The notes beneath the pieces are model-generated. The model ran no database searches. It was not told the DNA's origin and saw only the letters and a list, made by a program, of their open reading frames with translations. From assembly GCF_002117935.1 (NCBI RefSeq), contig NZ_BDJE01000044.1:1-40545 (forward strand): a stretch of 40,545 bases of DNA, given 5' to 3'. This DNA is from Nocardioides sp. PD653-B2 (GTDB taxonomy: Bacteria > Actinomycetota > Actinomycetes > Propionibacteriales > Nocardioidaceae). Position numbers and translations under genes: made by a program. Below are positions 22,177 to 30,186 of this stretch, one piece after another. Each line of letters starts with the position of its first letter. Positions within the stretch are counted from its first letter, which is position 1.

Positions 22177-23979
22177 ATGCCTGTGTTCGATGACGGCCAA
22201 CGGGAGACCGAGGTGCCCACCGCGGCCACGGTCGAGACCGATGTGGTGGTGGTCGGCTCCGGCCCGGCCGGCTCGGCCGCTGCGCTGTTCCTGTCGAGCC
22301 TGGGTGTTCCGAACATCATGATCACCAAGTACCGCTGGACCGCGAACACTCCGCGGGCCCACATCACCAACCAGCGGGCCATGGAGATCTTCCGCGACCT
22401 CGGCATCGAGGACCAGGTCCTGGCCGACGCCACGCCGCACGAGCTGGTCGGCGACACCGTCTTCTGCACGTCGATCGCCGGCGAGGAGATCGGTCGCATC
22501 CGCACGTGGGGGACCCGCCCCGACCGCGAGGCCGACTACCGGCTCGCCTCGCCCTGCCTGACCGTCGACATCCCACAGACGTACCTCGAGCCCATCTTGG
22601 TGCGCAACGCGACCGCCCGGGGCACCCAGTCCCGGTTCTCCACCGAGTACGACTCCCACACCCAGGACGCTGACGGAGTCAGCGTGCAGGTGCTCGATCG
22701 GCTCACCGGTGAGCAGTACCCGATCCGTGCGAAGTACCTGATCGGTGCCGACGGGGCCCGCTCGAAGGTCGCCGCGGACATCGGGCTGCCGTTCGAGGGC
22801 GCCATGGACATCGCCGGCTCCATGAACATCACCTTCAAGGCCGACATCGCCGCGTACTGCGACCACCGCCCCTCCGTCCTCTACTGGGTCATCCAGCCCG
22901 GCTCGAACGTCGGTGGCATCGGTGCCGGCCTCGTGCGCATGGTCCGTCCCTGGAACGAGTGGTTGATCGTGTGGGGCTACGACATCGCCGAGGCCCCGCC
23001 GGTGGTCGACGAGGCCGCCGCGACCCAGATCGTGCGGAACCTGCTCGGCATGCCGGATCTCGCGGTCGAGATCACCGGCACCTCGCTGTGGGGCAACAAC
23101 GAGATGTATGCGACCCACCTCCAGTCCGGCCGCGTGTTCTGCGCCGGCGACGCGGTCCATCGGCACCCGCCGAGCAACGGGCTGGGTTCCAACACCTCCA
23201 TCCAGGACTCGTACAACCTGGCGTGGAAGCTCGCCGCCGTGCTGAAGGGGCAGGCAGGCCCGTCGCTGCTGGACACCTACTCGACCGAACGAGCGCCCGT
23301 GGCCGAGCGGATCGTCAAGCGCGCCAACAAGTCCGGCCGCGAGTTCGTCGACCTCTTCGTGGCCCTCGGTGTCACCGAGGCCGAGACCGAGGAGGACATG
23401 GTCCGCCAGATCGAGGAGCGCAAGGCGAACACCCCCGAGGGCGCCGCCAAGCGCGAGGCCCTGGTCGCGGCGATGGAGCTGAAGAACTACGAGTTCAACG
23501 CCCACGGCGTCGAGCTCGGTCAGTTCTACGAGTCGGCCGCGATCGTCCCCGACGGCACCCGGCGCCCCGAACCGGTCCGGGACGCCGACCTCTACTACGA
23601 GGCGTCCACGGTCCCGGGCTCGCACCTGCCGCATGCCTGGGTCGGCGACAACACGCGCAGGTCGGCCATGATGGACCTGGCTCCCTATGACCGGTTCACC
23701 CTCATCACCGGCATTGCCGGGGAGCAGTGGCAGAGCGCGGCCGACAAGGTCGGGCACGAGCTCGGAGTCCCTCTGGAGACCATCGTGATCGGCCCGGGCC
23801 GGGAGGTCACCGACCTGTACTACGACTGGGCCAAGCTCCGCGAGGTCACGGAGAGCGGGGTGCTCCTGGTCCGCCCCGACAAGCACATCGCCTGGCGGTC
23901 GATGTCGATGCCGGCCGACCCGGAGAGCGCATTGCGCGACGCGCTCGTCCTGGTGCTGGGCAGGGGCGTACCAGCGTGA
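22177..23979 (+). CDS. FAD-dependent aromatic hydroxylase (phenol/resorcinol type)
   Basis: The 600-residue flavoprotein belongs to the TfdB/phenol hydroxylase group. GxGxxG is at 27-32 (VGSGPAG), the DG motif lies in LIGADGARSKV, and the GD motif in CAGDAVHRHPPSNGLGSNTS with the SIQDSYNLAWKLAAVL helix. A thioredoxin-fold-like C-terminal domain follows. It uses NAD(P)H and O2 to hydroxylate a phenol ring. Since the next two genes process hydroxyquinol, the substrate is probably resorcinol or hydroquinone, giving hydroxyquinol; a chlorophenol cannot be excluded. Its stop overlaps the reductase start (GTGA). Confidence 0.9.
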   Translation: MPVFDDGQRETEVPTAATVETDVVVVGSGPAGSAAALFLSSLGVPNIMITKYRWTANTPRAHITNQRAMEIFRDLGIEDQVLADATPHELVGDTVFCTSIAGEEIGRIRTWGTRPDREADYRLASPCLTVDIPQTYLEPILVRNATARGTQSRFSTEYDSHTQDADGVSVQVLDRLTGEQYPIRAKYLIGADGARSKVAADIGLPFEGAMDIAGSMNITFKADIAAYCDHRPSVLYWVIQPGSNVGGIGAGLVRMVRPWNEWLIVWGYDIAEAPPVVDEAAATQIVRNLLGMPDLAVEITGTSLWGNNEMYATHLQSGRVFCAGDAVHRHPPSNGLGSNTSIQDSYNLAWKLAAVLKGQAGPSLLDTYSTERAPVAERIVKRANKSGREFVDLFVALGVTEAETEEDMVRQIEERKANTPEGAAKREALVAAMELKNYEFNAHGVELGQFYESAAIVPDGTRRPEPVRDADLYYEASTVPGSHLPHAWVGDNTRRSAMMDLAPYDRFTLITGIAGEQWQSAADKVGHELGVPLETIVIGPGREVTDLYYDWAKLREVTESGVLLVRPDKHIAWRSMSMPADPESALRDALVLVLGRGVPA

Positions 23980-25037
23980 GCATGCAGTTCGACCACGAGA
24001 CCCTCGGGCAGCGGATCCACTTCGCGGCGGGCGGGGCAGCGGACGCCCTGGCCGCCGAGGTGGAGCTGCTCGGCTCGCGCCGGGTCATGGTGATCGCGGC
24101 TCCGGACGAGTCCGACCTGGCCGAGCAGATCACCCACGGCCTGCCGCTCGTCCTCGTCCACGAGGAGGTCGCGATGCACGTCCCCGTGGCCGTGGCCGAA
24201 CGGGCCCGTGCGGCGGCGACCCGGCACCAGGTCGACCTGGTGGTCAGCATCGGGGGCGGCTCGACGACGGGGCTGGCCAAAGCCGTGGCGCTCACGTCCG
24301 GCCTGCCGATCGTCGCGGTGCCGACCACCTACGCCGGCTCCGAGGCGACCCCCGTGTGGGGACTCACGGAGAAGGCGGAGAAGACCACGGGCGTCGACGC
24401 GCGGGTGCTCCCCCGGGCGATCGTCTACGACGCGTCCCTCACGCTCTCGCTGCCGGTCGACCTCAGCGTGGCCTCCGGGCTGAACGCCCTCGCCCACTGC
24501 GTGGACTCCATGTGGGCGCCGTACGCCGACCCCATCGACCGCGCGCTCGCGTCCGAGGGGATCCGGGCCTTGGCTGCCGGCCTGCCCCGGATCGTCGACG
24601 CCCCGACCGATCTCGAGGGGCGCGAGGGGGCGCTGTTCGGGGCCTATCTGTCGGCGGTCTCGTTCGCCTCGGCCGGCTCCGGTCTGCACCACAAGATCTG
24701 CCACGTCCTGGGCGGCCGCTACGACCTTCCGCACGCCCCCACGCACGCCGTCGTCCTTCCCTACGTCCTGGCGCTCAACGCCCCTGCCGCGCCCGAGGCG
24801 GACGCACGGATCGCCCGCGCGTTCGGCACCGGCACGGGGCTCGACGGACTCCAGGCGCTCCGGGCCAGGCTCGACGCGCCGCGAGCCCTGCGCGACTACG
24901 GCTTCCAGGAACACCAGATCGCCGGCGCGGTCGAGGCGATCCTGCCGGCCGTCCCCCCGAGCAACCCGACCACCGTGACCCCCGAGAACCTCGAGCGCCT
25001 CCTGCGAGGCGCCTGGGGAGGAGCAGACCCGCGATGA
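23976..25037 (+). CDS. Maleylacetate reductase
   Basis: The 353-residue protein is of the iron-type alcohol dehydrogenase fold used by maleylacetate reductases. It has the nucleotide motif SIGGGSTTGLAKA, then VPTTYAGSEATPVWGLT, the NALAHCVDSMWAP segment and the HHKICHVLGG block with conserved His. It reduces maleylacetate to 3-oxoadipate with NAD(P)H. The GTG at 23976 overlaps the hydroxylase stop; an ATG two codons later is an alternative. The stop overlaps the dioxygenase start (ATGA), so the three enzymes are made from one coupled message. Confidence 0.93.
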   Translation: MSMQFDHETLGQRIHFAAGGAADALAAEVELLGSRRVMVIAAPDESDLAEQITHGLPLVLVHEEVAMHVPVAVAERARAAATRHQVDLVVSIGGGSTTGLAKAVALTSGLPIVAVPTTYAGSEATPVWGLTEKAEKTTGVDARVLPRAIVYDASLTLSLPVDLSVASGLNALAHCVDSMWAPYADPIDRALASEGIRALAAGLPRIVDAPTDLEGREGALFGAYLSAVSFASAGSGLHHKICHVLGGRYDLPHAPTHAVVLPYVLALNAPAAPEADARIARAFGTGTGLDGLQALRARLDAPRALRDYGFQEHQIAGAVEAILPAVPPSNPTTVTPENLERLLRGAWGGADPR

Positions 25038-25939
25038 CCGCTGACGCCGAACCCGCCCCCATCTCCGCAGAGCAACGCGAGCGCGAGGACGAGCTCGTCC
25101 AGCGTGTCCTCGCCTCCTTCGCCGACACTCCGGATGCTCGGCTCGAGCAGATCATGCGGTCCGCCGTCCTCCACCTCCACGACTTCCTGCGCGACGTGCG
25201 CCTGACGGAGGAGGAGTGGAAGCAGGGCATCGACTTCCTGACAGCGGTCGGGCACATCACCGACCAGCGTCGACAGGAGTTCATCCTGCTCTCCGACACC
25301 CTCGGTGCCTCGATGCAGACGATCGCGATCAACAACGAGGCGTACGCCGACGCGACCGAGGCCACGGTCTTCGGTCCCTTCTTCGTCGACGACGCACCCC
25401 ACGTCGAGTGCGGGGGCGACATCGCCGGCGGCGCCACCGGTCAGGCCTGCTGGGTCGAGGGCACGGTGCGGGACACCGACGGCAGGCCCGTCGCGGGGGC
25501 CCGCATCGAGGTGTGGGAGGCCGACGAGGACGGCTTCTACGACGTCCAGTACGACGACGGACGCACCGCCGGCCGGGCGCACCTCTTCAGCGACGACGAC
25601 GGCGGCTACCGGTTCTGGGCGGTGACCCCGACCCCCTACCCGATCCCCCACGACGGTCCGGTCGGAGCGATGCTCGCTGCCACCCATCGCTCGCCGATGC
25701 GCGCGTCCCATCTCCACTTCATGGTGACAGCGCCCGGTCTGCGGACGCTCGTCACGCACATCTTCGTGCGCGGGGACGACCTGCTGAGCAGCGACAGCGT
25801 GTTCGGTGTCAAGGAGTCGCTGGTCAAGGACTTCGTCGAGCAACCCGCCGACGCCGCGACGCCGGACGGTCGCGACCTCGGCGGCAGGACCTGGTCGCGG
25901 ACGCGGTTCGACATCGTGCTCGCGCCCGCCGGGTCCTGA
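25034..25939 (+). CDS. Hydroxyquinol 1,2-dioxygenase
   Basis: The 301-residue intradiol dioxygenase opens hydroxyquinol (1,2,4-trihydroxybenzene) to maleylacetate. Residues 1-110 are the helical dimerisation domain of the catechol-dioxygenase type. Predicted Fe(III) ligands are Tyr169 (EDGFYDVQY), Tyr202 (TPTPYPIP), His226 and His228 (RASHLHFMV). The spacing 33/24/2 equals that reported for the Nocardioides simplex 3E enzyme (Tyr164, Tyr197, His221, His223). The partner maleylacetate reductase supports hydroxyquinol rather than catechol as substrate. Confidence 0.93.
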   Translation: MTADAEPAPISAEQREREDELVQRVLASFADTPDARLEQIMRSAVLHLHDFLRDVRLTEEEWKQGIDFLTAVGHITDQRRQEFILLSDTLGASMQTIAINNEAYADATEATVFGPFFVDDAPHVECGGDIAGGATGQACWVEGTVRDTDGRPVAGARIEVWEADEDGFYDVQYDDGRTAGRAHLFSDDDGGYRFWAVTPTPYPIPHDGPVGAMLAATHRSPMRASHLHFMVTAPGLRTLVTHIFVRGDDLLSSDSVFGVKESLVKDFVEQPADAATPDGRDLGGRTWSRTRFDIVLAPAGS

Positions 25940-25948
25940 CCGCCGGCG

Positions 25949-26854
25949 CTACCTCTGCCGCGGTCCGCCGGCCGTGACGCTCCTGACGACGATCTCGGCG
26001 ACGCGGAGCACGGCGGGCGAGGCGTCGCCCGAGCGGCTGGCCAGGGCCAGGTCGACCCGGGGCGGGTCGGTGAGGGCGACGTAGGAGACGCCGTCGAGGC
26101 CGAGGCTGCGCACCGGCTCGGGGACCAGTGCCACCCCGAGGCCGGCCGCGACGAAGACGACGAGCGTGGCGGTCTCGCCGACCTCGGTGACGGAGGTCGG
26201 TTCGAACCCCGCGGCCACGCAGGCCGCGAGGACCTGGTCGTGCATCGACGAACGATGTCCCGACGGGTGCATCACGAACGCCTCGTCGGACAGTGCGGCG
26301 AGGTCGATCCGCCGTCGCCGGGCCAGTCGGTGACTCGTCGGCAGCACCGCGACCAACGGCTCGGAGCGGAGTGGGCGGATCCTCAGGTCCCCGCGGTTGA
26401 CCGCGTCCGGGCGCAGCAGGGCCAGGTCGAACGTGTGATCCAGGACCCCGTCGACGAGCCGGGGGGACAAGAGCTCGCCACGCAGGTCGAGCTCGAGACC
26501 GGGGAGCTCGCGCCGCACCTCCTGCGCCACGCGGGGGAGGACGTCGTAGGTCGCGGTGCCGATGAAGCCGACGGAGACCCGGCCGGCGTGCCCCGACGCC
26601 AGCTGCTCCATGTCGGCCTCCGCGCGGGCGACGTCGGCCAGCACCGCCCGGGCGTGCTCGGCGAAGCGGAGCCCGGCCTCGGTGGGCTCGACCCGCCGGG
26701 TGGTGCGGGCGAACAGCTCGACCCCGAGCTCGCGCTCGAGCTGCTTGATCTGCTGGGAGAGCGCCGGCTGGGCGATGTGCAGCCGCGTCGCGGCCCGCCC
26801 GAAGTGCCGCTCGTCCGCGAGCACGGCGAACGACCGGAGGTGCCGCAGTTCCAT
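25949..26854 (-). CDS. LysR family transcriptional regulator of pcaFIJ
   Basis: The 301-residue protein has the LysR N-terminal winged helix (1-60, AATRLHIAQPALSQQIKQLE) and a periplasmic-binding-like effector domain (about 90-295). It is divergent from pcaFIJ with 70 nt between, so it probably controls those genes in response to a pathway intermediate such as 3-oxoadipate or muconate; the ligand is inferred. A TAAGAT box (complement of 26861-26866) lies 6 nt before its ATG, inside a dyad, consistent with autorepression. Confidence 0.9.
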   Translation of the reverse strand: MELRHLRSFAVLADERHFGRAATRLHIAQPALSQQIKQLERELGVELFARTTRRVEPTEAGLRFAEHARAVLADVARAEADMEQLASGHAGRVSVGFIGTATYDVLPRVAQEVRRELPGLELDLRGELLSPRLVDGVLDHTFDLALLRPDAVNRGDLRIRPLRSEPLVAVLPTSHRLARRRRIDLAALSDEAFVMHPSGHRSSMHDQVLAACVAAGFEPTSVTEVGETATLVVFVAAGLGVALVPEPVRSLGLDGVSYVALTDPPRVDLALASRSGDASPAVLRVAEIVVRSVTAGGPRQR

Positions 26855-26857
26855 GTC

Positions 26858-26874
26858 TTGATCTTATCAATCAA
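26858..26874. promoter_or_regulatory. LysR-type operator dyad
   Basis: TTGAT-CTT-ATCAA (26858-26870) is an exact dyad, and a second ATCAA follows at 26870-26874, giving TTGAT-N7-ATCAA as well. It covers the -10 box of the LysR gene and lies about 50 nt before pcaF, a typical layout for a LysR autoregulatory and activation site. Confidence 0.6.
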
Positions 26875-26887
26875 GCCCTATTCAGTA

Positions 26888-26918
26888 TTGGAGTCGATCG
26901 AGTCGTGCGGCCTACCCT
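26888..26918 (+). promoter_or_regulatory. Candidate promoter of pcaFIJ
   Basis: TTGGAG (26888-26893) and TACCCT (26913-26918) are 19 nt apart, and TACCCT lies 6 nt before the pcaF ATG. The long spacer is compatible with an activator-dependent promoter; the match is modest. Confidence 0.4.
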
Positions 26919-26924
26919 CGGTGC

Positions 26925-28109
26925 ATGAGGTCTGCCTTCGTCTACACCGCCGCGCGCACCCCCTTCGGCCGCTTCGGCGGCGCCCTCGCCGAGGCACGCC
27001 CCGACGACCTCGCGGCCGTCGCGATCACGGGCGCGCTGGCGAAGGCGCCGGCGCTCGACCCGGCGTCGATCGGCGACACGGTCTGGGGGTGCGCCAACCA
27101 GGCCGGTGAGGACAACCGCAACGTCGGGCGGATGGGCGTCCTGCTCGCCGGGTTGCCGGTCTCGGTGCCCGCGACGACGGTGAACCGCCTGTGCGGCTCG
27201 TCGCTGGACGCCGCGATGATCGGGTCGCGGACGATCGAGTGCGGCGACGCCGACGTGGTGCTGACCGGCGGTGTCGAGTCGATGACCCGGGCGCCCTGGG
27301 TGCTGCCGAAGCCGTCGAAGGCGTTCCCGGCGGGCAACGTGACCGCGGTGTCGACGACGCTGGGGTGGCGGCTGGTCAACGACCGGATGCCGGCCGAGTG
27401 GACGGTGTCGCTCGGCGAGGCCAACGAGCAGCTGCAGGAGAAGTACGGCATCTCGCGGGAGCGGCAGGACGCGTTCGCGGCCCGGTCGCACCACCGGGCG
27501 CACGAGGCCTGGGAGTCCGGCTTCTACGACGGCCTCGTCGTGCCGGTCGACGGCGTCGACCTGAAGCGCGACGAAGGCATCCGCCCGGGGTCGTCAGCGG
27601 AGACGCTCGCGGGGCTGAAGCCGTCGTTCCGCCCGGACGGCACGATCACGCCGGGCAACGCGTCCCCGCTCAACGACGGGGCGTCCGCCGTGCTCCTCGG
27701 GTCGGAGACGGCGGGCCGGTCGCTGATCGGGGTCGACCCGGTCGCCCGGATCGCGGGCCGCGGGGTCTCGGCCCTGGAGCCGCAGCTCTTCGGCTTCGCC
27801 CCGGTCGAGGCGGCCGAGCGGGCGCTGGCCCGAGCCGGCATCACCTGGGCCGACGTGGCGGCGATCGAGCTCAACGAGGCGTTCGCGGTGCAGTCGCTGG
27901 CGTGCGTGGACGCGTGGAAGGTCGACCCGGACATCGTGAACGCCAAGGGTGGGGCCATCGCGATCGGCCACCCGCTCGGGGCGTCGGGCGGCCGGATCCT
28001 GGCCACCCTGGCCGCTCGGCTGCAGGAGTCGGGCGACCGGTGGGGGGTGGCCGCGATCTGCATCGGGGTCGGCCAGGCGCTCGCCGTGGTGCTGGAGAAC
28101 GTGTCGTGA
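26925..28109 (+). CDS. pcaF: 3-oxoadipyl-CoA thiolase
   Basis: The 394-residue thiolase has the acyl-accepting Cys in VNRLCGSSLDA (near residue 90), the NEAFA motif, the GHPLGASGG block with the catalytic His, and the second Cys in AICIGVGQ. It splits 3-oxoadipyl-CoA into succinyl-CoA and acetyl-CoA. Being followed in coupled fashion by both subunits of a 3-oxoacid CoA-transferase makes the 3-oxoadipyl-CoA role much more likely than acetoacetyl-CoA thiolysis. Confidence 0.92.
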   Translation: MRSAFVYTAARTPFGRFGGALAEARPDDLAAVAITGALAKAPALDPASIGDTVWGCANQAGEDNRNVGRMGVLLAGLPVSVPATTVNRLCGSSLDAAMIGSRTIECGDADVVLTGGVESMTRAPWVLPKPSKAFPAGNVTAVSTTLGWRLVNDRMPAEWTVSLGEANEQLQEKYGISRERQDAFAARSHHRAHEAWESGFYDGLVVPVDGVDLKRDEGIRPGSSAETLAGLKPSFRPDGTITPGNASPLNDGASAVLLGSETAGRSLIGVDPVARIAGRGVSALEPQLFGFAPVEAAERALARAGITWADVAAIELNEAFAVQSLACVDAWKVDPDIVNAKGGAIAIGHPLGASGGRILATLAARLQESGDRWGVAAICIGVGQALAVVLENVS

Positions 28110-28765
28110 GGGTGCGGATCTGTGCGACGGCCGCCGAGGCGGTCGCGGACGTGGCGGACGGCGCGACGGTGCTGATCGGCGGGTTCGGCATGGCGGGCAT
28201 GCCGGTGCAGCTGATCGACGCGCTGATCGAGCAGGGCGCCGGCGACCTCACGGTGGTGAGCAACAACGCCGGCAACGGCGACGCGGGCCTGGCCGCGCTG
28301 CTCGCGAAGGGCCGGGTCCGCAAGGTGATCTGCTCCTTCCCACGGCAGCAGGACTCGTGGGTCTTCGACGGTCTCTACCGCGCGGGCAAGGTCGAGCTCG
28401 AGCTGGTGCCCCAGGGCAACCTGGCCGAGCGGATGCGCGCGGCGGGCGCCGGGATCGGGGCGTTCTTCTGCCCCACCGGGGTGGGTACGCCGCTGGCCGA
28501 GGGCAAGGAGACCCGCGAGATCGACGGGCGCACCTACGTGCTGGAGTACCCGATCCGCGGTGACGTCGCCCTGGTCGGCGCCCACCGGGCCGACCGGATG
28601 GGCAACGTGGTCTACCGCAAGACCGCCCGCAACTTCGGGCCCGTGATGGCGACCGCGGCCACGACCACCATCGTGCAGGTCGCCGAGGTCGTGGAGACCG
28701 GGGAGCTCGACCCGGAGGCGATCGTGACGCCGTCGATCTACGTGGACAGGATCGTGACCGGATGA
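28106..28765 (+). CDS. pcaI: 3-oxoadipate CoA-transferase subunit A
   Basis: The 219-residue subunit has the CoA-transferase family I alpha signature (LIGGFGMAGMPVQLIDAL, then VSNNAGNGDAGLAALL) and the FFCPTGVGTPLAEGKE segment. With PcaJ it moves CoA from succinyl-CoA to 3-oxoadipate. The GTG at 28106 overlaps the pcaF stop (GTGA), and its own stop overlaps pcaJ (ATGA). Confidence 0.9.
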   Translation: MRVRICATAAEAVADVADGATVLIGGFGMAGMPVQLIDALIEQGAGDLTVVSNNAGNGDAGLAALLAKGRVRKVICSFPRQQDSWVFDGLYRAGKVELELVPQGNLAERMRAAGAGIGAFFCPTGVGTPLAEGKETREIDGRTYVLEYPIRGDVALVGAHRADRMGNVVYRKTARNFGPVMATAATTTIVQVAEVVETGELDPEAIVTPSIYVDRIVTG

Positions 28766-29406
28766 GCCGGGACCAGGCCCTGAGCAAGGACGAGATGGCG
28801 GCGCTGGTCGCGAAGGACATCGCGCCGGGGTCGTTCGTGAACCTCGGGATCGGCCAGCCCACGCTGGTCGCCGACTTCCTGCCCGAGGGCTCGGGAGTGG
28901 TGCTGCACACCGAGAACGGCATGCTCAACATGGGTCCGGCGGCGACCGAGGGCGAGGTCGACCCGGACCTGATCAACGCCGGGAAGATCCCGGTCACCGA
29001 GCTGCCGGGGGCGTCGTACTTCCACCATGCCGACTCGTTCGCGATGATGCGCGGCGGCCACCTCGACGTGTGCGTGCTGGGCGCCTTCCAGGTCTCCGCG
29101 ACCGGCGACCTCGCGAACTGGCACACCGGCGCCCCGGGCGCGATCCCGGCGGTGGGTGGGGCGATGGACCTCGCGATCGGCGCGAAGAGCGTCTTCGTGA
29201 TGATGGGTCTCTTCGCGAAGGACGGCACGCCCAAGCTGGTCCTCGACTGCACCTACCCCCTGACCGGGGTGGGCTGCGTCGACCGGGTCTACACCGACGT
29301 CGCGACCTTCGACATCACCTCCGACGGCGTGGTCGTCACCGACACGTTCGGCATCTCGTACGACGAGCTCACCGACCGCCTCGAGGTGCCCCTCGTCCGG
29401 GGCTAG
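28762..29406 (+). CDS. pcaJ: 3-oxoadipate CoA-transferase subunit B
   Basis: The 214-residue beta subunit contains the catalytic glutamate in HTENGMLNMGP (about residue 51), preceded by VNLGIGQPTLVADFLP. It completes the 3-oxoadipate:succinyl-CoA transferase. The TAG stop shares the CTAG palindrome at 29403-29406 with the stop of the convergent response regulator, so the two genes overlap by 4 nt. Confidence 0.9.
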   Translation: MSRDQALSKDEMAALVAKDIAPGSFVNLGIGQPTLVADFLPEGSGVVLHTENGMLNMGPAATEGEVDPDLINAGKIPVTELPGASYFHHADSFAMMRGGHLDVCVLGAFQVSATGDLANWHTGAPGAIPAVGGAMDLAIGAKSVFVMMGLFAKDGTPKLVLDCTYPLTGVGCVDRVYTDVATFDITSDGVVVTDTFGISYDELTDRLEVPLVRG

Positions 29407-30056
29407 GGCGTCCGGACGGGCTCCGTCGCCGCGGTGGTGTCCGGCGTGGCCGTGAACCCGTTCTGCACGGCCCAGAGGACGGCCTGGGACCGGCGCTGCG
29501 CGCCGATCTTGCGGTAGGCCGTGCGGATGTAGGTCTTGACGGAGTTGATGCTCAGGTAGCTCCGGTCGGCGATCTGCTGGTTGCTCATCCCGGCAGCGAT
29601 CATCGTCAGCATCTCCGCCTCGCGGGCGGTGAGTTCGGCGTCGGCCCGCCCCGGCCAGTCCCCGCCGACCTGGGTCTCGGGCGGCTCGACGTCGGGGCTG
29701 ACCACGATGGCGCCGCGCAGGACCGCCTGGACCGCATCCGCGATCTCGGGACCCGTCAACGCCTTGGAGAGGTAGCCGGACGCGCCGCGCACCAGTGCCT
29801 CGCGGGCCACGTCGGGACGCAGCTTCCAGGTGTAGACGATGACCGGAGCACCGCCCTTGCGCACCAGCTCGGCAAGGAAGTCCATCGAGCTGTTCACCGG
29901 GCCGAAGGTGTCGTAGAGGACGACGTCGACGCCGTCGAGACTCGATGCCTGCGGATCGAGCGCGGTCACCTGGATCCGGTGCCGGTCGTCGGAGAGCATC
30001 GCGGCGACGCCCGCGACCACGAGCTCGTAGTCGTTGACGATCGCCAGGCGGATCAC
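29403..30056 (-). CDS. LuxR-type response regulator (LYDTFG paralogue 1)
   Basis: The 217-residue protein has a receiver-like domain (1-120) and a C-terminal LuxR helix-turn-helix (about 145-205, YLSINSVKTYIRTAYRKIG). The receiver has the acidic pair as Asn8-Asp9, the putative phospho-Asp in VVLYDTFG and a Lys in GYLSKAL, so phosphorylation is possible but atypical. I chose the GTG at 30056 because it matches the start of the paralogue at 34410; a longer frame to 30116 exists. No kinase is adjacent; the kinases at 39-40.5 kb are candidates. Confidence 0.83.
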   Translation of the reverse strand: MIRLAIVNDYELVVAGVAAMLSDDRHRIQVTALDPQASSLDGVDVVLYDTFGPVNSSMDFLAELVRKGGAPVIVYTWKLRPDVAREALVRGASGYLSKALTGPEIADAVQAVLRGAIVVSPDVEPPETQVGGDWPGRADAELTAREAEMLTMIAAGMSNQQIADRSYLSINSVKTYIRTAYRKIGAQRRSQAVLWAVQNGFTATPDTTAATEPVRTP

Positions 30057-30133
30057 GGCACTCGCAGGTCCGGCATGCCTCCGACAGTACGGCGTGTGTC
30101 GAGGGCCGGCGCGCAACTGTCACCCGTCAGGGT

Positions 30134-30160
30134 GGGGTCCGGAGTCCTGGGTGGGGGTAC
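30134..30160 (+). promoter_or_regulatory. SigF/SigB-type promoter candidate of katE
   Basis: GGGGT (30134-30138) and GGGTAC (30155-30160) are 16 nt apart, matching the GGWWT-N16/17-GGGTAY form except at the two W positions. It lies 26 nt before the ATG, with AGGAGG between. General-stress sigma control would suit a large catalase. Confidence 0.5.
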
Positions 30161-30186
30161 GGCAGGGACCTACCCCAGGAGGCTCC

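Noticed and set aside
26925..29406. Reading the thiolase and CoA-transferase genes as acetoacetate/ketone-body metabolism
   Set aside because: Sequence alone cannot exclude it, but the position beside two pathways ending in 3-oxoadipate makes pcaFIJ far more likely.
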